In this document: positions 1 to 10,546 of the stretch, piece by piece
Position numbering within the stretch: position 1 is the stretch's first letter
How the letters are laid out: every line of letters begins with the position of its first letter
NCBI GenBank assembly: GCA_032717465.1
Contig: CM064632.1
Coordinates: forward strand, 22,445,486 to 22,509,485
Reading direction: 5' to 3'
DNA length: 64,000 nucleotides
DNA from: Coenobita brevimanus
Taxonomy: Eukaryota; Arthropoda; Malacostraca; Decapoda; Coenobitidae
Position numbers and translations under genes: made by a program
Notes under the pieces: model-generated
Told to the model about the DNA's origin: nothing
Seen by the model: the letters and a program-made list of their open reading frames with translations, nothing else
Database searches by the model: none

Positions 1-1923
1 GTCCGCAACAAGGAGAGGGCCTACAAAAGGTACCGGAGCCAACCCACCCCTGAATCACATCATCTTTACGTTTCTGCCCGGAATCGTGCTAAGTCTGTTC
101 TTCGCTCTACTAAAAATAATTTCATCCATACTAAATGCTCTCAACTCTCCAACTCGAATTCTTCCCGCTCCTTCTGGCACCTTGCCAAAAATCTTTTTAA
201 CAACTTTACCTCATCATCCTTCCCTCCTCTTTTCTACTCTGATGGTTCTGTAGCTATTTCTTCTACTGATAAAGCAGATCTCTTCGCACAGACTTTCTCC
301 TCCAATTTCACCTTAGACGATTCCGGTGCTGTTCCTCCATCACTTCTCCCCTCTGACTTCCTCATGGCTGACATTAAAATTTCTTCAGTTGATGTATTTT
401 CTGCCATCACTGGCCTCAGTACTAACAAGGCATATGGGCCTGATGGGGTCCCTCCTGTTGTTCTCAAGAACTGTGCTTCTGTGCTTACACCCTGCCTAGG
501 CAAACTCTTTCGCCTTTGTCTGTCAACTTGTACCTTTCCTTCTTGCTGGAAGTTTGCTCTCATTCAGCCAGTCCCAAAGAAGGGTGACCACTCCCAACCC
601 TCCAACTATCGTCCAATTGCTTTAACGTCCTGTATTTCAAAAGTTTTCGAGTCAATTCTTAATAGAAAAATTTTAAGGCATCTTTCCTATCACAACCTTC
701 TTTCCGATCGTCAGTATGGGTTCCGTCAGGGACGCTCCACTGGCGATCTTCTCACCTACCTTTCAGACTCCTGGTCATCCTCCTTTCGGGACTTCGGCGA
801 AAGCTTTGCCATTGCACTTGACATCTCAAAGGCTTTCGATCGAGTCTGGCATAAATCTTTAATTTCCAAACTGCCCTCCTACGGTTTCTATCCTTCTATC
901 TGTGCCTTCATCGCTAGCTTCCTTTCTGGTCGTTCTATAGCCACTGTTGTAGACGGCCATCGTTCTTCTCCTAGATCTATCAACAGTGGTGTTCCTCAGG
1001 GGTCTGTCCTGTCACCAACTCTCTTCCTTTTATTCATCAATGATCTTCTAAGCTGTACATCTAACCCTATCCACTCATACGCTGATGACTCCACCCTTCA
1101 CCTTTCCATTCGGTTCCCGCAACGCCCATCTCAACAGTTACTTCAAGAAACAAGGGATGAGGCTATGGCACACCTAATGTCTGACTTGGCTCGTATCTCT
1201 GACTGGGGTAAAAATAATATGGTTGTCTTTAATGCATCTAAGACTCAGTTCTTACACCTATCAACCCGACAGAATCTTCCACAGGTATACCCATTAATGT
1301 TTAATAATATTCAGCTTAATCCTGCATCATCCTTGAACATGTTTGGGGTTTCATTTACTCGGGACTTATCTTGGAAAGATCATATTACATCTCTTGTAAA
1401 ATCTGCTTCTAAGAGATTGGGTGTGCTAAGCCGACTCTGCTCTTTCTTTACCCCTGCACAATTGTTGTCTCTATACAGGGGTTTTATCCGCCCCTGTGTG
1501 GAGTACAACTCTCATGTGTGGGGAGGCTCCCCACACACAGCTCTTCTCAATAGGGTGGAGTCAAAGGCTTTTCGTCTCATTAACTCTCCTCCTCTTACTG
1601 ACTCCCTTCAACCTCTGTCTCTTTGCCGCACTGTTGCATCTTTATCTCTTTTCTATCGCTACTTTAATGGTCACTGCTCCTCTGAACTGTCTGCTTGCAT
1701 TCCTCCACCTCTACGACGTGCGCGTAGCACCCGTCTGGCAGCAAACTCTCATCCCTTTTCTGTCCAATTCTCTAATGCAAGAGTTAACCGTTACTCCCAG
1801 TCTTTCATTTATGCAACAGGTCAGCTCTGGAACTGTCTCCCTCTATCTGTATTTCCTGCTGCCTATGATCTCCAGTCTTTCAAACGCAGTGTGTCCAGGC
1901 ATCTCAAAATGATCGGATCTTGA
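1..1923 (+). CDS. LINE reverse transcriptase, C-terminal 640 codons (partial)
   Basis: The frame is open from base 1, so the ATG at 364 is internal and not the true start. Visible reverse transcriptase landmarks are a YRPIALTS block, [13 protein letters not shown] (first catalytic Asp), [10 protein letters not shown] and SYADDS (catalytic YADD, bases 1078-1089). After the polymerase comes the C-terminal domain ending in an LWNCLP-like block, as in CR1 and Jockey-group elements; no RNase H is visible. It would copy its own mRNA at a nicked chromosomal target. The endonuclease half is off the window but can be seen in the second copy at 54903-57995. No internal stop or frameshift is seen. The clade (Jockey versus CR1-like) is not settled by eye. 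Confidence 0.92.
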   Translation, partial: VRNKERAYKRYRSQPTPESHHLYVSARNRAKSVLRSTKNNFIHTKCSQLSNSNSSRSFWHLAKNLFNNFTSSSFPPLFYSDGSVAISSTDKADLFAQTFSSNFTLDDSGAVPPSLLPSDFLMADIKISSVDVFSAITGLSTNKAYGPDGVPPVVLKNCASVLTPCLGKLFRLCLSTCTFPSCWKFALIQPVPKKGDHSQPSNYRPIALTSCISKVFESILNRKILRHLSYHNLLSDRQYGFRQGRSTGDLLTYLSDSWSSSFRDFGESFAIALDISKAFDRVWHKSLISKLPSYGFYPSICAFIASFLSGRSIATVVDGHRSSPRSINSGVPQGSVLSPTLFLLFINDLLSCTSNPIHSYADDSTLHLSIRFPQRPSQQLLQETRDEAMAHLMSDLARISDWGKNNMVVFNASKTQFLHLSTRQNLPQVYPLMFNNIQLNPASSLNMFGVSFTRDLSWKDHITSLVKSASKRLGVLSRLCSFFTPAQLLSLYRGFIRPCVEYNSHVWGGSPHTALLNRVESKAFRLINSPPLTDSLQPLSLCRTVASLSLFYRYFNGHCSSELSACIPPPLRRARSTRLAANSHPFSVQFSNARVNRYSQSFIYATGQLWNCLPLSVFPAAYDLQSFKRSVSRHLKMIGS

Positions 1924-2026
1924 ATTTGGCTCTCTATTGTATTTTGTTTTTCTCTTGGAGGGAACTGTTACTGCGGGCTCATGGCCTTTGATTCCTTCTT
2001 CCTCGCATAAAAAAAAAAAAAAAAAA
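1..2026 (+). mobile_element. LINE family P, 3' part, poly(A)-tailed (copy 1)
   Basis: Non-LTR retrotransposon cut by the left window edge. Its coding part is nearly identical, in translation and 3' UTR, to the minus-strand copy at 54796-58010. A short 3' UTR (1924-2008) leads to a run of 18 A at 2009-2026, the usual end of a LINE inserted by target-primed reverse transcription. The target-site duplication cannot be checked because the 5' end is outside the window. High similarity between the two copies suggests recent activity. Confidence 0.93.
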
Positions 2027-2577
2027 GCATGACTCAGAGAGAGAGAGAGAGAGAGAGAGATTCTAGGTTAGATAGTAGGCTTCATAACACCCCATCCTTA
2101 GTGATATATTTTGCCCATTACATCCTAATATCCTGTCGTATATTATTTATGGCATTTTAGTATAAACATATATTGTGTTAATGAAAGACAAGAGAATGTT
2201 GAGGTGCAGTAAGGGCACAATAAATCGCCCAGGAAGAGGTGTTTCAAAATCTTCAAAGCCACTTATAATATGAAAGAGAGAGAGAGAGAGAGAGTTAAAA
2301 TACTAGCTGAGGGAGAGGCAATACACACAGACACACTCACAAATGCAGCCATAATACGCTTTACGAGGAGTGGAGACAGTTTCCAGATGTACATACCTAC
2401 TCATGCAACCATGTCAGGCAGACTGGGCTTGTATCCTATAGTTCTCTCACCTTAACTTGGCCCAGAATTTCGCCCATTCGCAGTTAATTTCGCGTAGCTC
2501 TTTGGCTGAAAAAGATAATGCTACCCCTCTACATGTTGTCCATAGCACTTCTTCTTGATTAGCACCATACTCTAGTT
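2027..2577. other. Non-coding stretch with GA repeats and an M1 fragment
   Basis: Contains (GA)n at 2036-2060 and 2272-2294. Around 2222-2250 a half-copy of the M1 palindromic family is recognisable by its AAATCGCCCAGGAAGAGGTG-like stretch. I see no gene here. Confidence 0.6.
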
Positions 2578-3121
2578 ACCCGTTCCCGCCCCAGAGGAGC
2601 TCGGGGACGGGTATTGTTTTCACTTGGTTTGTCTGTTTGTTTGTTCGTCTGTCTGTCAGTCTGTCTGTCTGTCTGTCTGTTACCTTTGCGCGATAACTAC
2701 TGGTGCGAGTTTAACTAAAATTACAGGGATGATGGGCTGTGATCTGATCACCTGATTAAATTTCGGGCCAAACTGGGCCAAGGCCCAGGCTGTAGGCCCC
2801 AATAATGTTTTTAACAAACTAAAGCAAAAAAAATTATTTTCGCCATAACTCCATTCAAATTCGTCATATCGACATGAAACCAAAACCTAAAGGTGCATCT
2901 TTCAAATCTGCATCCTATAACATGCCGCATTACATCAGGGGGGTCACCCCTCAGTTAACGGTAGGGGGTTCAATGTCAGGTCGGTCGGGCCTAAAATTTC
3001 AAATGGGCATAAAATCGTAAATTTTCACTCGATTTACTCCAAATCTGAATTGTGACATCTTTGACTAGATATCCTGTTGCGTTTATAAGGCAGCACTAAA
3101 ATGACTGCCGGGGACGGGTTT
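2578..3121. mobile_element. Candidate short-TIR non-autonomous element
   Basis: The left edge reads ACCCGTTCCCGCC and the right edge, reverse-complemented, reads ACCCGTCCCCGGC: 11 of 13 match. Inside is a (CTGT)n tract at about 2645-2681 followed by about 430 bp of unique non-coding sequence. This layout resembles non-autonomous elements common in invertebrates, but I could not identify a target duplication or family. Confidence 0.4.
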
Positions 3122-3516
3122 GCTGTGCCTTGGCACCGCTTCTTGTTTGTCTTTTATTTTGCATGTTACGCATTATTATTCTCTTGTTTTTTATTTTTTT
3201 CCTTTATATACTGACAAAGATAAAACGTAATAAAAAAATATTAATGCACCAGATTTAGAAAATTACAAGAAAATATTAATGCACCAAAGGCAAAGATAAA
3301 CAGGAAAGGACTAGGTTTTAGGGAACCTCCTTACCCTACGAGAATACCTAACTTGGTGGTGTGTGTCAACGCGGCAGACGACCCACTAAACCTAAGTGCT
3401 GAGTGGCTTGGGTGATGGCGGGGCATGTGTGTCTGTGGGTGTGGGTGTAAATTTCCACTTTTGTAATGACTTCTGTTGCCTACCAAATTTGTAATGTGGA
3501 ATAACTTGTATAACAG

Positions 3517-3517
<1 letters not shown>
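3122..3517. other. Non-coding, with an M1 half-copy
   Basis: AT-rich spacer. The stretch near 3310-3350 (GGGAACCTCCTTACC then ACGAGAATACC) is one arm of the M1 palindromic family. Nothing else recognised. Confidence 0.55.

Positions 3518-3598
<81 letters not shown>
3518..3598. repeat. (CA)n microsatellite, about 40 units
   Basis: Uninterrupted CA dinucleotides, directly visible. The open frame across it on the minus strand (poly CysVal) is an artefact. Confidence 0.98.
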
Positions 3599-3600
<2 letters not shown>

Positions 3601-4454
3601 TTGTGGAAGGTTGTTTATAAGTAGGTGGATAGACTGAATAAAATGATATAGATAGACAAGAGGACAGACAGAGGTATGGAATACATAGATGGGTAGACTG
3701 GATAAGAGAAAACTGATAGAGAATGGTAAGATAGAAAGAAGCAGGATCTAAGTGGAGAGGGGAAAGGAGGGGACGACTGAAGGGGATGAAAGGGAAAATG
3801 GATGAAAGGGAACAACTGAAGAGGTGAGGGGAGGAGAGAGAGAAAGATGAATGTGTATACCGGCCAAAAAGGAAAGTACCGGTACTAATTAGAAAATGAA
3901 AATATTGTTTGGGGGGAATGATACGCTGTAATTAAGACGAAGTATGTTGCAGGATAGGTAAATAAAAATAACTGAGTATGGAAACGAAAATAACAAAAAA
4001 TCGATTTATGGGGATACTGCAATTATTTACATAGATACATAGATAGATAGGCATAAATAAAAATAGATGCACGATTACTGCAAAAAGGAATAGAGGCAAA
4101 ACGTATAGAAGGCTGACGTAATTCATGGATGAAAGGAAGCAAAGACAGAGGTGGAAGGGAGGTGTAGGGCAGGGATAAAATTGTACTGAATCTGAAAACG
4201 AAACAAGGTATCATAATGGAAGAAATTTTAAGATTAACACTACCACGATCGATATAATTCTATCTGTATTTCTCCTAACATCAGCTATTTTCAAAAGGGT
4301 AAGTATTGCGGCCTGAGAGTGTTAATACTGTCGCCATTAACCCTCACCTGATCGACACTACTCGGTGTTTTGTTCCTGCTGACGTCAGGTGATTTTATTC
4401 AACTAAGAGGGAGTCATCGGCGAATGTGTTGATACTGTCACCAGCAGCAGCAAG
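3599..4454. other. Non-coding spacer
   Basis: Purine-rich with short GATA stretches (4023-4050). At 4290-4440 a near-repeat of GTTAATACTGTCGCCA appears twice, and 4384-4405 carries the GGTGATTTTATTCAACT core of the M2 family. No gene seen. Confidence 0.5.
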
Positions 4455-4537
4455 AGATGATGATGATGATGATGATGATGATATTGCAGTCATTGTTGTT
4501 AGCATGAGAGCAGATTATGATGATGATGATGGTGATG

Positions 4538-4591
<54 letters not shown>

Positions 4592-4810
4592 GTTGCTGTC
4601 GTTGTTGTTAGTATGGGTGCAGATGATGATGATGATGTTGATGATGATGATGATGAATGATGATGTTGATGATGATGATGATGATGAGGATGAGGAGGTG
4701 GATTGCTGTCATTGTTGTTGGTATGGGTGCAGATTATGATGATGACGATGAATAACTGTCATTGTTGTTGGTGTCAGTGCAGATGATGATGATGATGATG
4801 ATGATGGCGA
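4455..4810. repeat. Interrupted (GAT)n block
   Basis: Several GAT runs (4456-4482, 4516-4590, 4622-4690, 4783-4806) are separated by a repeated spacer containing TGTTGTTAGTATGGGTGCAG or a variant, so the whole unit of about 100 bp has been duplicated. The Asp-rich open frame is a repeat product. Confidence 0.9.
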
Positions 4811-5019
4811 TATTATGGTAGTTTTGATAACAGGAGCAGTGAAAGCAGCATCATGGTAGTAGCAGTGGCAATGGGTTGGTGCGATGGGAGGACTGGGTGT
4901 GGAAGTGGCGATAGCGACGTGTTAGGCTTCGTTTCCTCTTCATTTAGAACAGTAATTGAATGGTGAGGCCTGGGATGAAGGTTAGGGTGGTGGTGGATGC
5001 ACGTGGGTGGGGAGTCGTC

Positions 5020-5390
5020 TGGGTGTAAATGTGAGTGTAGGGGTGTGGGTGTAGGTGTGAGAGGTGTGAGTGTAGGGGTGTGGGTGTAGGTGTGAGAGGT
5101 GTAAGTGTAGGGGTGTGGGTGTAGGTGTGATTGTAGGGGTGTGGGTGTAGGTGTGAGTGTAGGGATGTGGGTATAGGTGTGAGTGTAGGGATGTGGGTGT
5201 AGGTGTGAGTGTAGGGATGTGGGTATAGGTGTGAATGTAGGGGTGTGGGTGTAGGTGTGAGTGTAGGGATATGGGTGTAGGTGTGAGTGTAGGGATGTGG
5301 GTGTAGGTGTGACTGTAGGGGTGTGGGTGTAGAGATCTGGTTTTATGGGTGTGGGTGTGGGTGTGAGTGTTAGGATGTGGGTGTAACGTG
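5020..5390. repeat. GTGTAGGTGTGAG-type minisatellite
   Basis: Tandem G/T-rich units built from GTGTAGGGGTGTGG and GTGTAGGTGTGA, with total periods of about 18-30 bp. The Thr/Pro/His-rich minus-strand frames come from this repeat. Confidence 0.9.
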
Positions 5391-6034
5391 GGTGCACTGG
5401 TGCAGGTATTATGTTGGCGCAAAGATGATGGTGTAGAGGCGTTGCTGTGATGTGGATGTGGGAATGTGAGTGTAGAAATTAATGTGGGTGTAGTGTTGTG
5501 GATGTGGTGTGGGTTTGGAGTGTGGATGTGATGTATGTGTAGGGTTCATCACACCCACTTAGTACCTAAGCCTGTTTGCCTTGAATGAGGTTATGCAGTT
5601 AGGTAAAGCTAATTACCGGAACTGTACACTAACGATCCAACCATCCTGTGTGAGAAAATGGACGAAAAGAAAAGAGGATTCTCACCACTCACTTCAGCAT
5701 AATCGCCGGAAGGTAGAATAGAGAAACTCGCCCTTGTTATTAGAGAAAATATTAAAACTGTTATTTGAAAGACGGAAGAGTAAGTACTGTATATCTAATC
5801 TACAGTAAAAAAAAAAAAAAAAAACAGTGTCCACGCGTCTGCAGAATGTTGTAAGAATATTGATATCTCTAATCGTCTATGTGTCGACTTGGAAATAAAC
5901 AACAATGTTAGTTGAGACCTATAATATTTTAATACTGATCATAAAGAAGTTATATTTCCATAATTTTTACACTGTCTACTATTTCTGTTGAGAAGTTAGT
6001 ATATGAAACTTCGGTGCGGGTGTCGATGTTGGGT
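5391..6034. other. Non-coding spacer
   Basis: The left part continues as degenerate GTG-rich sequence to about 5540; the rest is unique AT-rich sequence with a poly(A) of about 18 at 5807-5824. No gene or element recognised. Confidence 0.5.
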
Positions 6035-6925
6035 GAGGATAATGTATGAGGAATGAAGATGAGTGTGGCAGGCGTGAAATATGAGAGATAACGTTAAGGT
6101 GTTGGTAGTAGTGGGGTGGATGGAGTGTCTGGGTGTGGGAGTGGGGGTGTGAGTGAGGATGGGGTAGGAAATGAAAGTGAGAGGAGTCTAAGAGAGGAAG
6201 GTGAGAGGGGTAGGTGAGGAAAGGAAGGGGATAGAAGTGGACGAGGGTTGGAGAGGAAGGAGAGGGGTAGGAGGGGAAAGTGAGGGAGTAGCGAGGTGAG
6301 TGAAGGGGATAGGGAAGGAAAGTGTGGAAGGCACTGAGAGGAAAATGAAGGAGTAATAGAGGATAATGAGAGAGTGAGAGAATTGGAAGAGGGGTAGAGA
6401 GGAAAGTGAGGAAGGTATATAGGAGAGTGAGGGGGTAGAGAGGAAAGTGAGGGAAAGTATGACAGTAAAATGAGGGTGGGAGGGGAGGAAAATGAGAGGG
6501 AGTAGCAGAGGCAGATATTGGAAGAAGGACAGGAATGTGACGGGTGTAGAGAGGAAGGAAAGGAGTGGTAGAAGAAAGTGTGGTGTAGATGTTAGAGAGC
6601 AGTGAAGGTGACGTAGGAATGCAAAAAAGTATGGTATAGAGGAGAGAGAGAGAGAGAGAGGGTGATAAAAGAGAGTGAGTGTAAATGTTGGGGTGGTGGG
6701 AGAAGGAGCAGTTGGAGGGTGAAGGAGAAAGATGTAGGACAGGAATATGAGAAAGGTAGGAGAGGGAAAGGGAGGGAGTAGAGAAAAGCGAGAACGAGAG
6801 GAGGTGGATGGTGAGGACGGTAGGAGAGGAGAGGTCAGGATGTGGAGGAAGGCGATTTATGGTAGGAAAGTGAAACTCCTTAGGGATAAGGTTTACGCCA
6901 GAGAGAGAGAGAGAGAGAGAGCACC
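6035..6925. repeat. Purine-rich tract (GGGAA/GAGAGG)
   Basis: Nearly 900 bp with very few pyrimidines on the + strand, including (GA)n at 6642-6661 and 6901-6921. The 317-codon Ser/Leu/Pro-rich minus frame is a product of this composition and not a gene. Confidence 0.8.
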
Positions 6926-7602
6926 TGTTCATATTTGAGTTTAATCACTTCATACAAGGACGTATTTTTTTTTCCTGCTATTGCCAAACGATTTTATTCA
7001 GCTTGGGAACTTGAAAGGATAGATTAAGCTTCGTCAGCACCCTCATTAGAAGAGGTTCATCTTAAGTAAAAAAAAAAGTGATGGTAGCAAGAATTAAATC
7101 CATTTATTGAACATGTTTATAAAGTTAAAAATATTTGGGGAAAAGGTTACTCCAAAGAGAAACAAAAAAAAAAGCTGACCAGACTTTTGAATAATAGAGT
7201 ATGTAGCTCATGATATTCTTACAGGATAAAAGTCAGGAGTTAAATCGTATAAACCATAAAAGCATGAAAAAATGGAAATCCTGGCGTAGTGCAAATTGCA
7301 GTGTTGTATTTTAGCCGTTGTGTTTGATGTATGTGTTAAATGGACGCCTGACAGCTTATGATGTTAATATTTATACCTGGCATTGTGCTGTGTTAACCAG
7401 GAAATGTACAAATTGTTTAGCACGCGGATTTAGTACTGACTCATCACCACTTGGCTTTTCCTCTTGTCTAAATTGAGAGTAGGAGAGACTTTTCGAAATG
7501 GAGGGCTTTGATACAGCCTTCATAAACCCCTTCCCAACCAGACGTCTCTCTGTAACCGTGGAAAATTCACCAAAGTTAGCAAGGATAAACCAGGCCAAGG
7601 CT
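6926..7602. other. Non-coding, with M2 fragments
   Basis: 6980-7030 carries the M2 core (AACGATTTTATTCAGCTTGG). 7470-7600 carries a diverged M2 body (GCCTTCATAAACCCCTTCCC). 7365-7412 is a single unit resembling the minisatellite at 7862-8156. No gene. Confidence 0.5.
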
Positions 7603-7820
7603 TGTCTTCTCTTCGGTTAAGGAAGTTCCCTAGCACTTATCCCTTAGCTATTTGTTTCTGGATGATGGTAGTTACTATCTTTATGTATGTTATTCATGCA
7701 GATTATGTCGATAATGGAAGATCGTATGTAACAGAAGAAGACAGTAAGATTTAATAAACAAAATAAATCGCCTAGCAAAAGGTGTTAGGGAGCTTCCTTA
7801 ATAAACAAGAATACGGACCA
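7603..7820. mobile_element. M1 palindromic MITE-like element
   Basis: The left arm contains CTTCGGTTAAGGAAGTTCCC and the right arm contains GGTGTTAGGGAGCTTCCTTA, its inverted counterpart. The two arms of about 55 bp flank about 110 bp of AT-rich sequence. The same arms recur at 10324-10546, 46441-46662, 48444-48664 and, split, at 52490/58672. No coding capacity. Confidence 0.75.
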
Positions 7821-7861
7821 AGATTTAATAACACTGAAACGCTTAAAAGGACTTGTAGTGG

Positions 7862-8156
7862 CTGGTGTTTACTGTATAATCGTACCTGGGACTGTGCTGT
7901 GTTGATGTTTACCTGTATATTCGTACCGAGAACTGTGCTGTGTTGATGTTTATTTTCATACCTTGGACTGTACCGTGTTGATGTTTATGTTCGTACCTGC
8001 TGTGATGACGTTTATATTCATACCTAGAACTGAGCTGTGTTGATGTTTATATTCGTACCTAGGGTTGTGCTTTTTTATGTTTGTATTTGTTCCTTGGACT
8101 GTGCTGTGTTGATGTTTATATTCGCACCTAGGACTGTGCTGTTTTGACGAAGAAAT
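7862..8156. repeat. Minisatellite, unit about 37 bp
   Basis: About eight diverged units containing CTGTGCTGTGTTGATGTTTA followed by TATTCGTACCT. The last unit continues into GAAGAAATGTAC, and the lone unit at 7365-7412 continues into CAGGAAATGTAC, so the array probably grew from a single copy near 7.4 kb. Confidence 0.85.
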
Positions 8157-8509
8157 GTACTAATTGTTTTACATATAGCTTTAATAGACTACTCATTCGT
8201 AATCAACTAGCCGTTTCAGTGATATCTTATTTACTGACATCTTGCGTGCTTTATTCTTGCAACATTCAGACGGTTTCGGTTCAAAAGAAAAATCTCAGAA
8301 CTTGAGAGGTATAATTGAGGTGTAGTTAATCCATTTACTACTAGAATTCTACCTTAAGCAGAATCAAATCGTATGAAGGTAACAGAGACAATCCCAAACA
8401 AAATTTTAATCATGTGGAAGAATTTACCTGGACGCCTGGCGATTGAGTTGTTAATTTTCACACCTGCTGTGGTTATGAGTACATATCCACTCGCCTGAAG
8501 GATAATAGG
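8157..8509. other. Non-coding, nothing recognised
   Basis: Unique AT-rich sequence without a supported gene or repeat. Confidence 0.5.
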
Positions 8510-9391
8510 GCATGAAGGGAAGGCATAGGGGTTTAAAGAGGTGGGCATGGAGTTTAGAGAGACGACATGGGGGTCTAAGGGGAAGTATAGGGTTTAAAGA
8601 GAAGACATGGTTGAAAGGGGAGGTCTAAGGGTTTAAGAGGAAGGCATGAAGGGAAGGCATAGGGAAGGGGAAGGCATGAAGGGAAGGCATAGGGGTTTAA
8701 AGGAGAGGCAAGAAGGGAAGGCATAGGGATTTAAAGGAGAGGCATGAAGGGAAGGCATAGGGGTTTAAAGGAGAGGCATGAAGGGAAGGCATAGGGGTTT
8801 AAAGGGGGGCATGAAGGGAAGGCATAGGGGTTTAAAGGAGAGGCAAGAAGGGAAGGCATAGGGATTTAAAGGAGAGGCATAAAGGGAAGGCATAGGGGTT
8901 TAAAAGAGAGGCATGAAGGGAAGGCATAGGGGTTTAAAGGGGGGCATGAAGGGAAGGCATAGGGGTTTAAAGGAGAGGCAAGAAGGGAAGGCATAGGGAT
9001 TTAAAGGAGAGGCATAAAGGGAAGGCATAGGGGTTTAAAGGAGAGGCAAGAAGGGAAGGCATAGGGATTTAAAGGAGAGGCATGAAGGGAAGGCATAGGG
9101 GTTTAAAGGAGAGGCATGAAGTGAAGGCATAGGGGTTTAAAGGGGGGCATGAAGGGAAGGCATAGGGGTTTAAAGGAGAGGCAAGAAGGGAAGGCATAGG
9201 GATTTAAAGGAGAGGCATAAAGGGAAGGCATAGGGGTTTAAAAGAGAGGCATAAAGGGAAGGCATAGGGGTTTAAAGGGGAAGGCATAGGGGTTTAAAGA
9301 GGGGGCATGAAGGGAAGGCATAGGGATTTGAAGGGGAGGGCATGAAGGGAAGGCATAGGGATTTGAAAGGGGGCATGAAGGGAAGGCTGTG
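8510..9391. repeat. 34-bp minisatellite with higher-order structure
   Basis: About 26 units whose core is GAAGGCATAGGGGTTTAAAG and whose linker is GAGAGGCATGAAG. Linker variants (CAAGAAG, CATAAAG, GGGGGGCATG) and ATTT/GTTT variants recur in the same order, for example from 8799, 8938 and 9139, so blocks of several units have been duplicated together. Regular spacing without unique spacers rules out a CRISPR array. Confidence 0.92.
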
Positions 9392-9416
9392 GCATAATTA
9401 GTAGCCTATACAATAT

Positions 9417-9560
9417 AACTTATTATTTCCAGACGATTTTATTAAGCTTAAGGAAGACCTTTGGAACTGGAGGGGTTAACGTATAGCCTCCATTAACCCC
9501 GTCCCTTCAAGACGTTTCCTGTATGTTGAGTGAAATTGTCTCCTACCAGGAAGTGCAGGT
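9417..9560. mobile_element. M2 family copy (diverged)
   Basis: Reads CCAGACGATTTTATTAAGCT, then a GGAACTGGAGGGGTTAA block and CCATTAACCCC, its inverted partner. It matches the order of M2 copies at 20040-20150 and 48715-48840. Boundaries are uncertain. Confidence 0.5.
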
Positions 9561-9799
9561 AATTTTATATCACTTTTTTTCTTCAGCCATTTTATTCTGC
9601 TGACAGGACGGCATACAGGGACGAAGAGTGAACTGACTTTTTTTTTTCCTTGCTCTCTCCGGGCGACTTTATTTTCAAGTAACAACAAAACACGTCATTG
9701 TATTGAGAAGACGTTATATATTACATTATTCTTGCCAACGCGAAACTAAATTATACCACCGCCTGAAGGGGTGGTTTGGAGGGAACGTAGACAGGTTAG

Positions 9800-9902
9800 G
9801 TCCATTTTTTTTTTTTTTTTTTTTTTTTGACTTCTTGCTATCTAGACTATTTTTCACTGACTCCTGAGGGTAAACGAAAACCTGTGGAGAAGGGGCCCAT
9901 TG

Positions 9903-9950
<48 letters not shown>
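9800..9950. repeat. Poly(T) and (GT)n tracts
   Basis: Poly(T) of 24 at 9805-9828 and (GT)n at 9907-9949. No LINE body is recognised next to the poly(T). Confidence 0.95.
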
Positions 9951-9954
<4 letters not shown>

Positions 9955-10025
9955 CTATAGACGGTTTCATCTAGCGCTTGAAGGGCTTAACCAATTCACT
10001 CCAGCGACGTATCATCTTGTTAATC

Positions 10026-10133
10026 TTATCACCATCAGACGATTTTATTCGGTGATTTAGCCACTCTAGCCATGAACATCTTTGTTTCGGCTGCATTTAA
10101 CCCACCACTAAGGTAAATAAAACCGTCTGGAGA
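10026..10133. mobile_element. M2 palindromic MITE-like copy
   Basis: The left end reads CAGACGATTTTATT and the right end AATAAAACCGTCTGG: inverted ends with one mismatch around about 75 bp of non-coding sequence. Other M2 fragments lie at 6980, 9417, 10815, 20040, 48262 and 48715. Confidence 0.6.
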
Positions 10134-10323
10134 TACAAAAAATGCTATGAAAAAGCTGACGTACTTGGACAAACGGCATTAAGGGAGAGGATGCGAAAGG
10201 GAAAGGTGGAAGAAGGGACGATGGGGTGGGATACTCAGACAAACATACGATCGCCTCCTTGTCGTAAGTTAGATTCGTTTTCGCAGGAAGGCCAAGGAAA
10301 GAGGAGCGCAGAATGCTTCCAAG

Positions 10324-10546
10324 ACCCGTATTCTCGTTGGTTAAGGAAGCTCACTAATACCTTTTCCTTAGCGATTTAGTTTGCTTATTACACCTTACCG
10401 TCCTCTTCTGTGTTGCTTAAATCATTCCAATATCACCATACTCTTTATAAATGCCGTACAAGATGATATTACCTAGCCGCATCCAAAAATAAATAAGTAA
10501 GGAAGTGGTGTTAGGGAGCTCCCTTTATCGCCGAGAATACGAGCCC
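10324..10546. mobile_element. M1 palindromic MITE-like element (uninterrupted reference copy)
   Basis: Arms contain TATTCTCGTTGGTTAAGGAA and, inverted, GGGAGCTCCC and CCGAGAATACG. The internal sequence TTGCTTATTACACCTTAC also occurs in the split copy at 52.5 kb. The stretch GCCGTACAAGATGATATT (about 10453) is the uninterrupted counterpart of the TA site where the 52701-58590 element is inserted. Confidence 0.8.

Noticed and set aside
4426..4611. Asp-rich acidic protein
   Set aside because: Pure product of (GAT)n.
5979..6932. 317-codon Ser/Leu/Pro-rich frame
   Set aside because: Explained by a purine-rich tract on the opposite strand; no conserved motif.
8510..9391. CRISPR-like regular repeats
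   Set aside because: No unique spacers; units are contiguous and the genome is eukaryotic. The same holds for 39467-40712.
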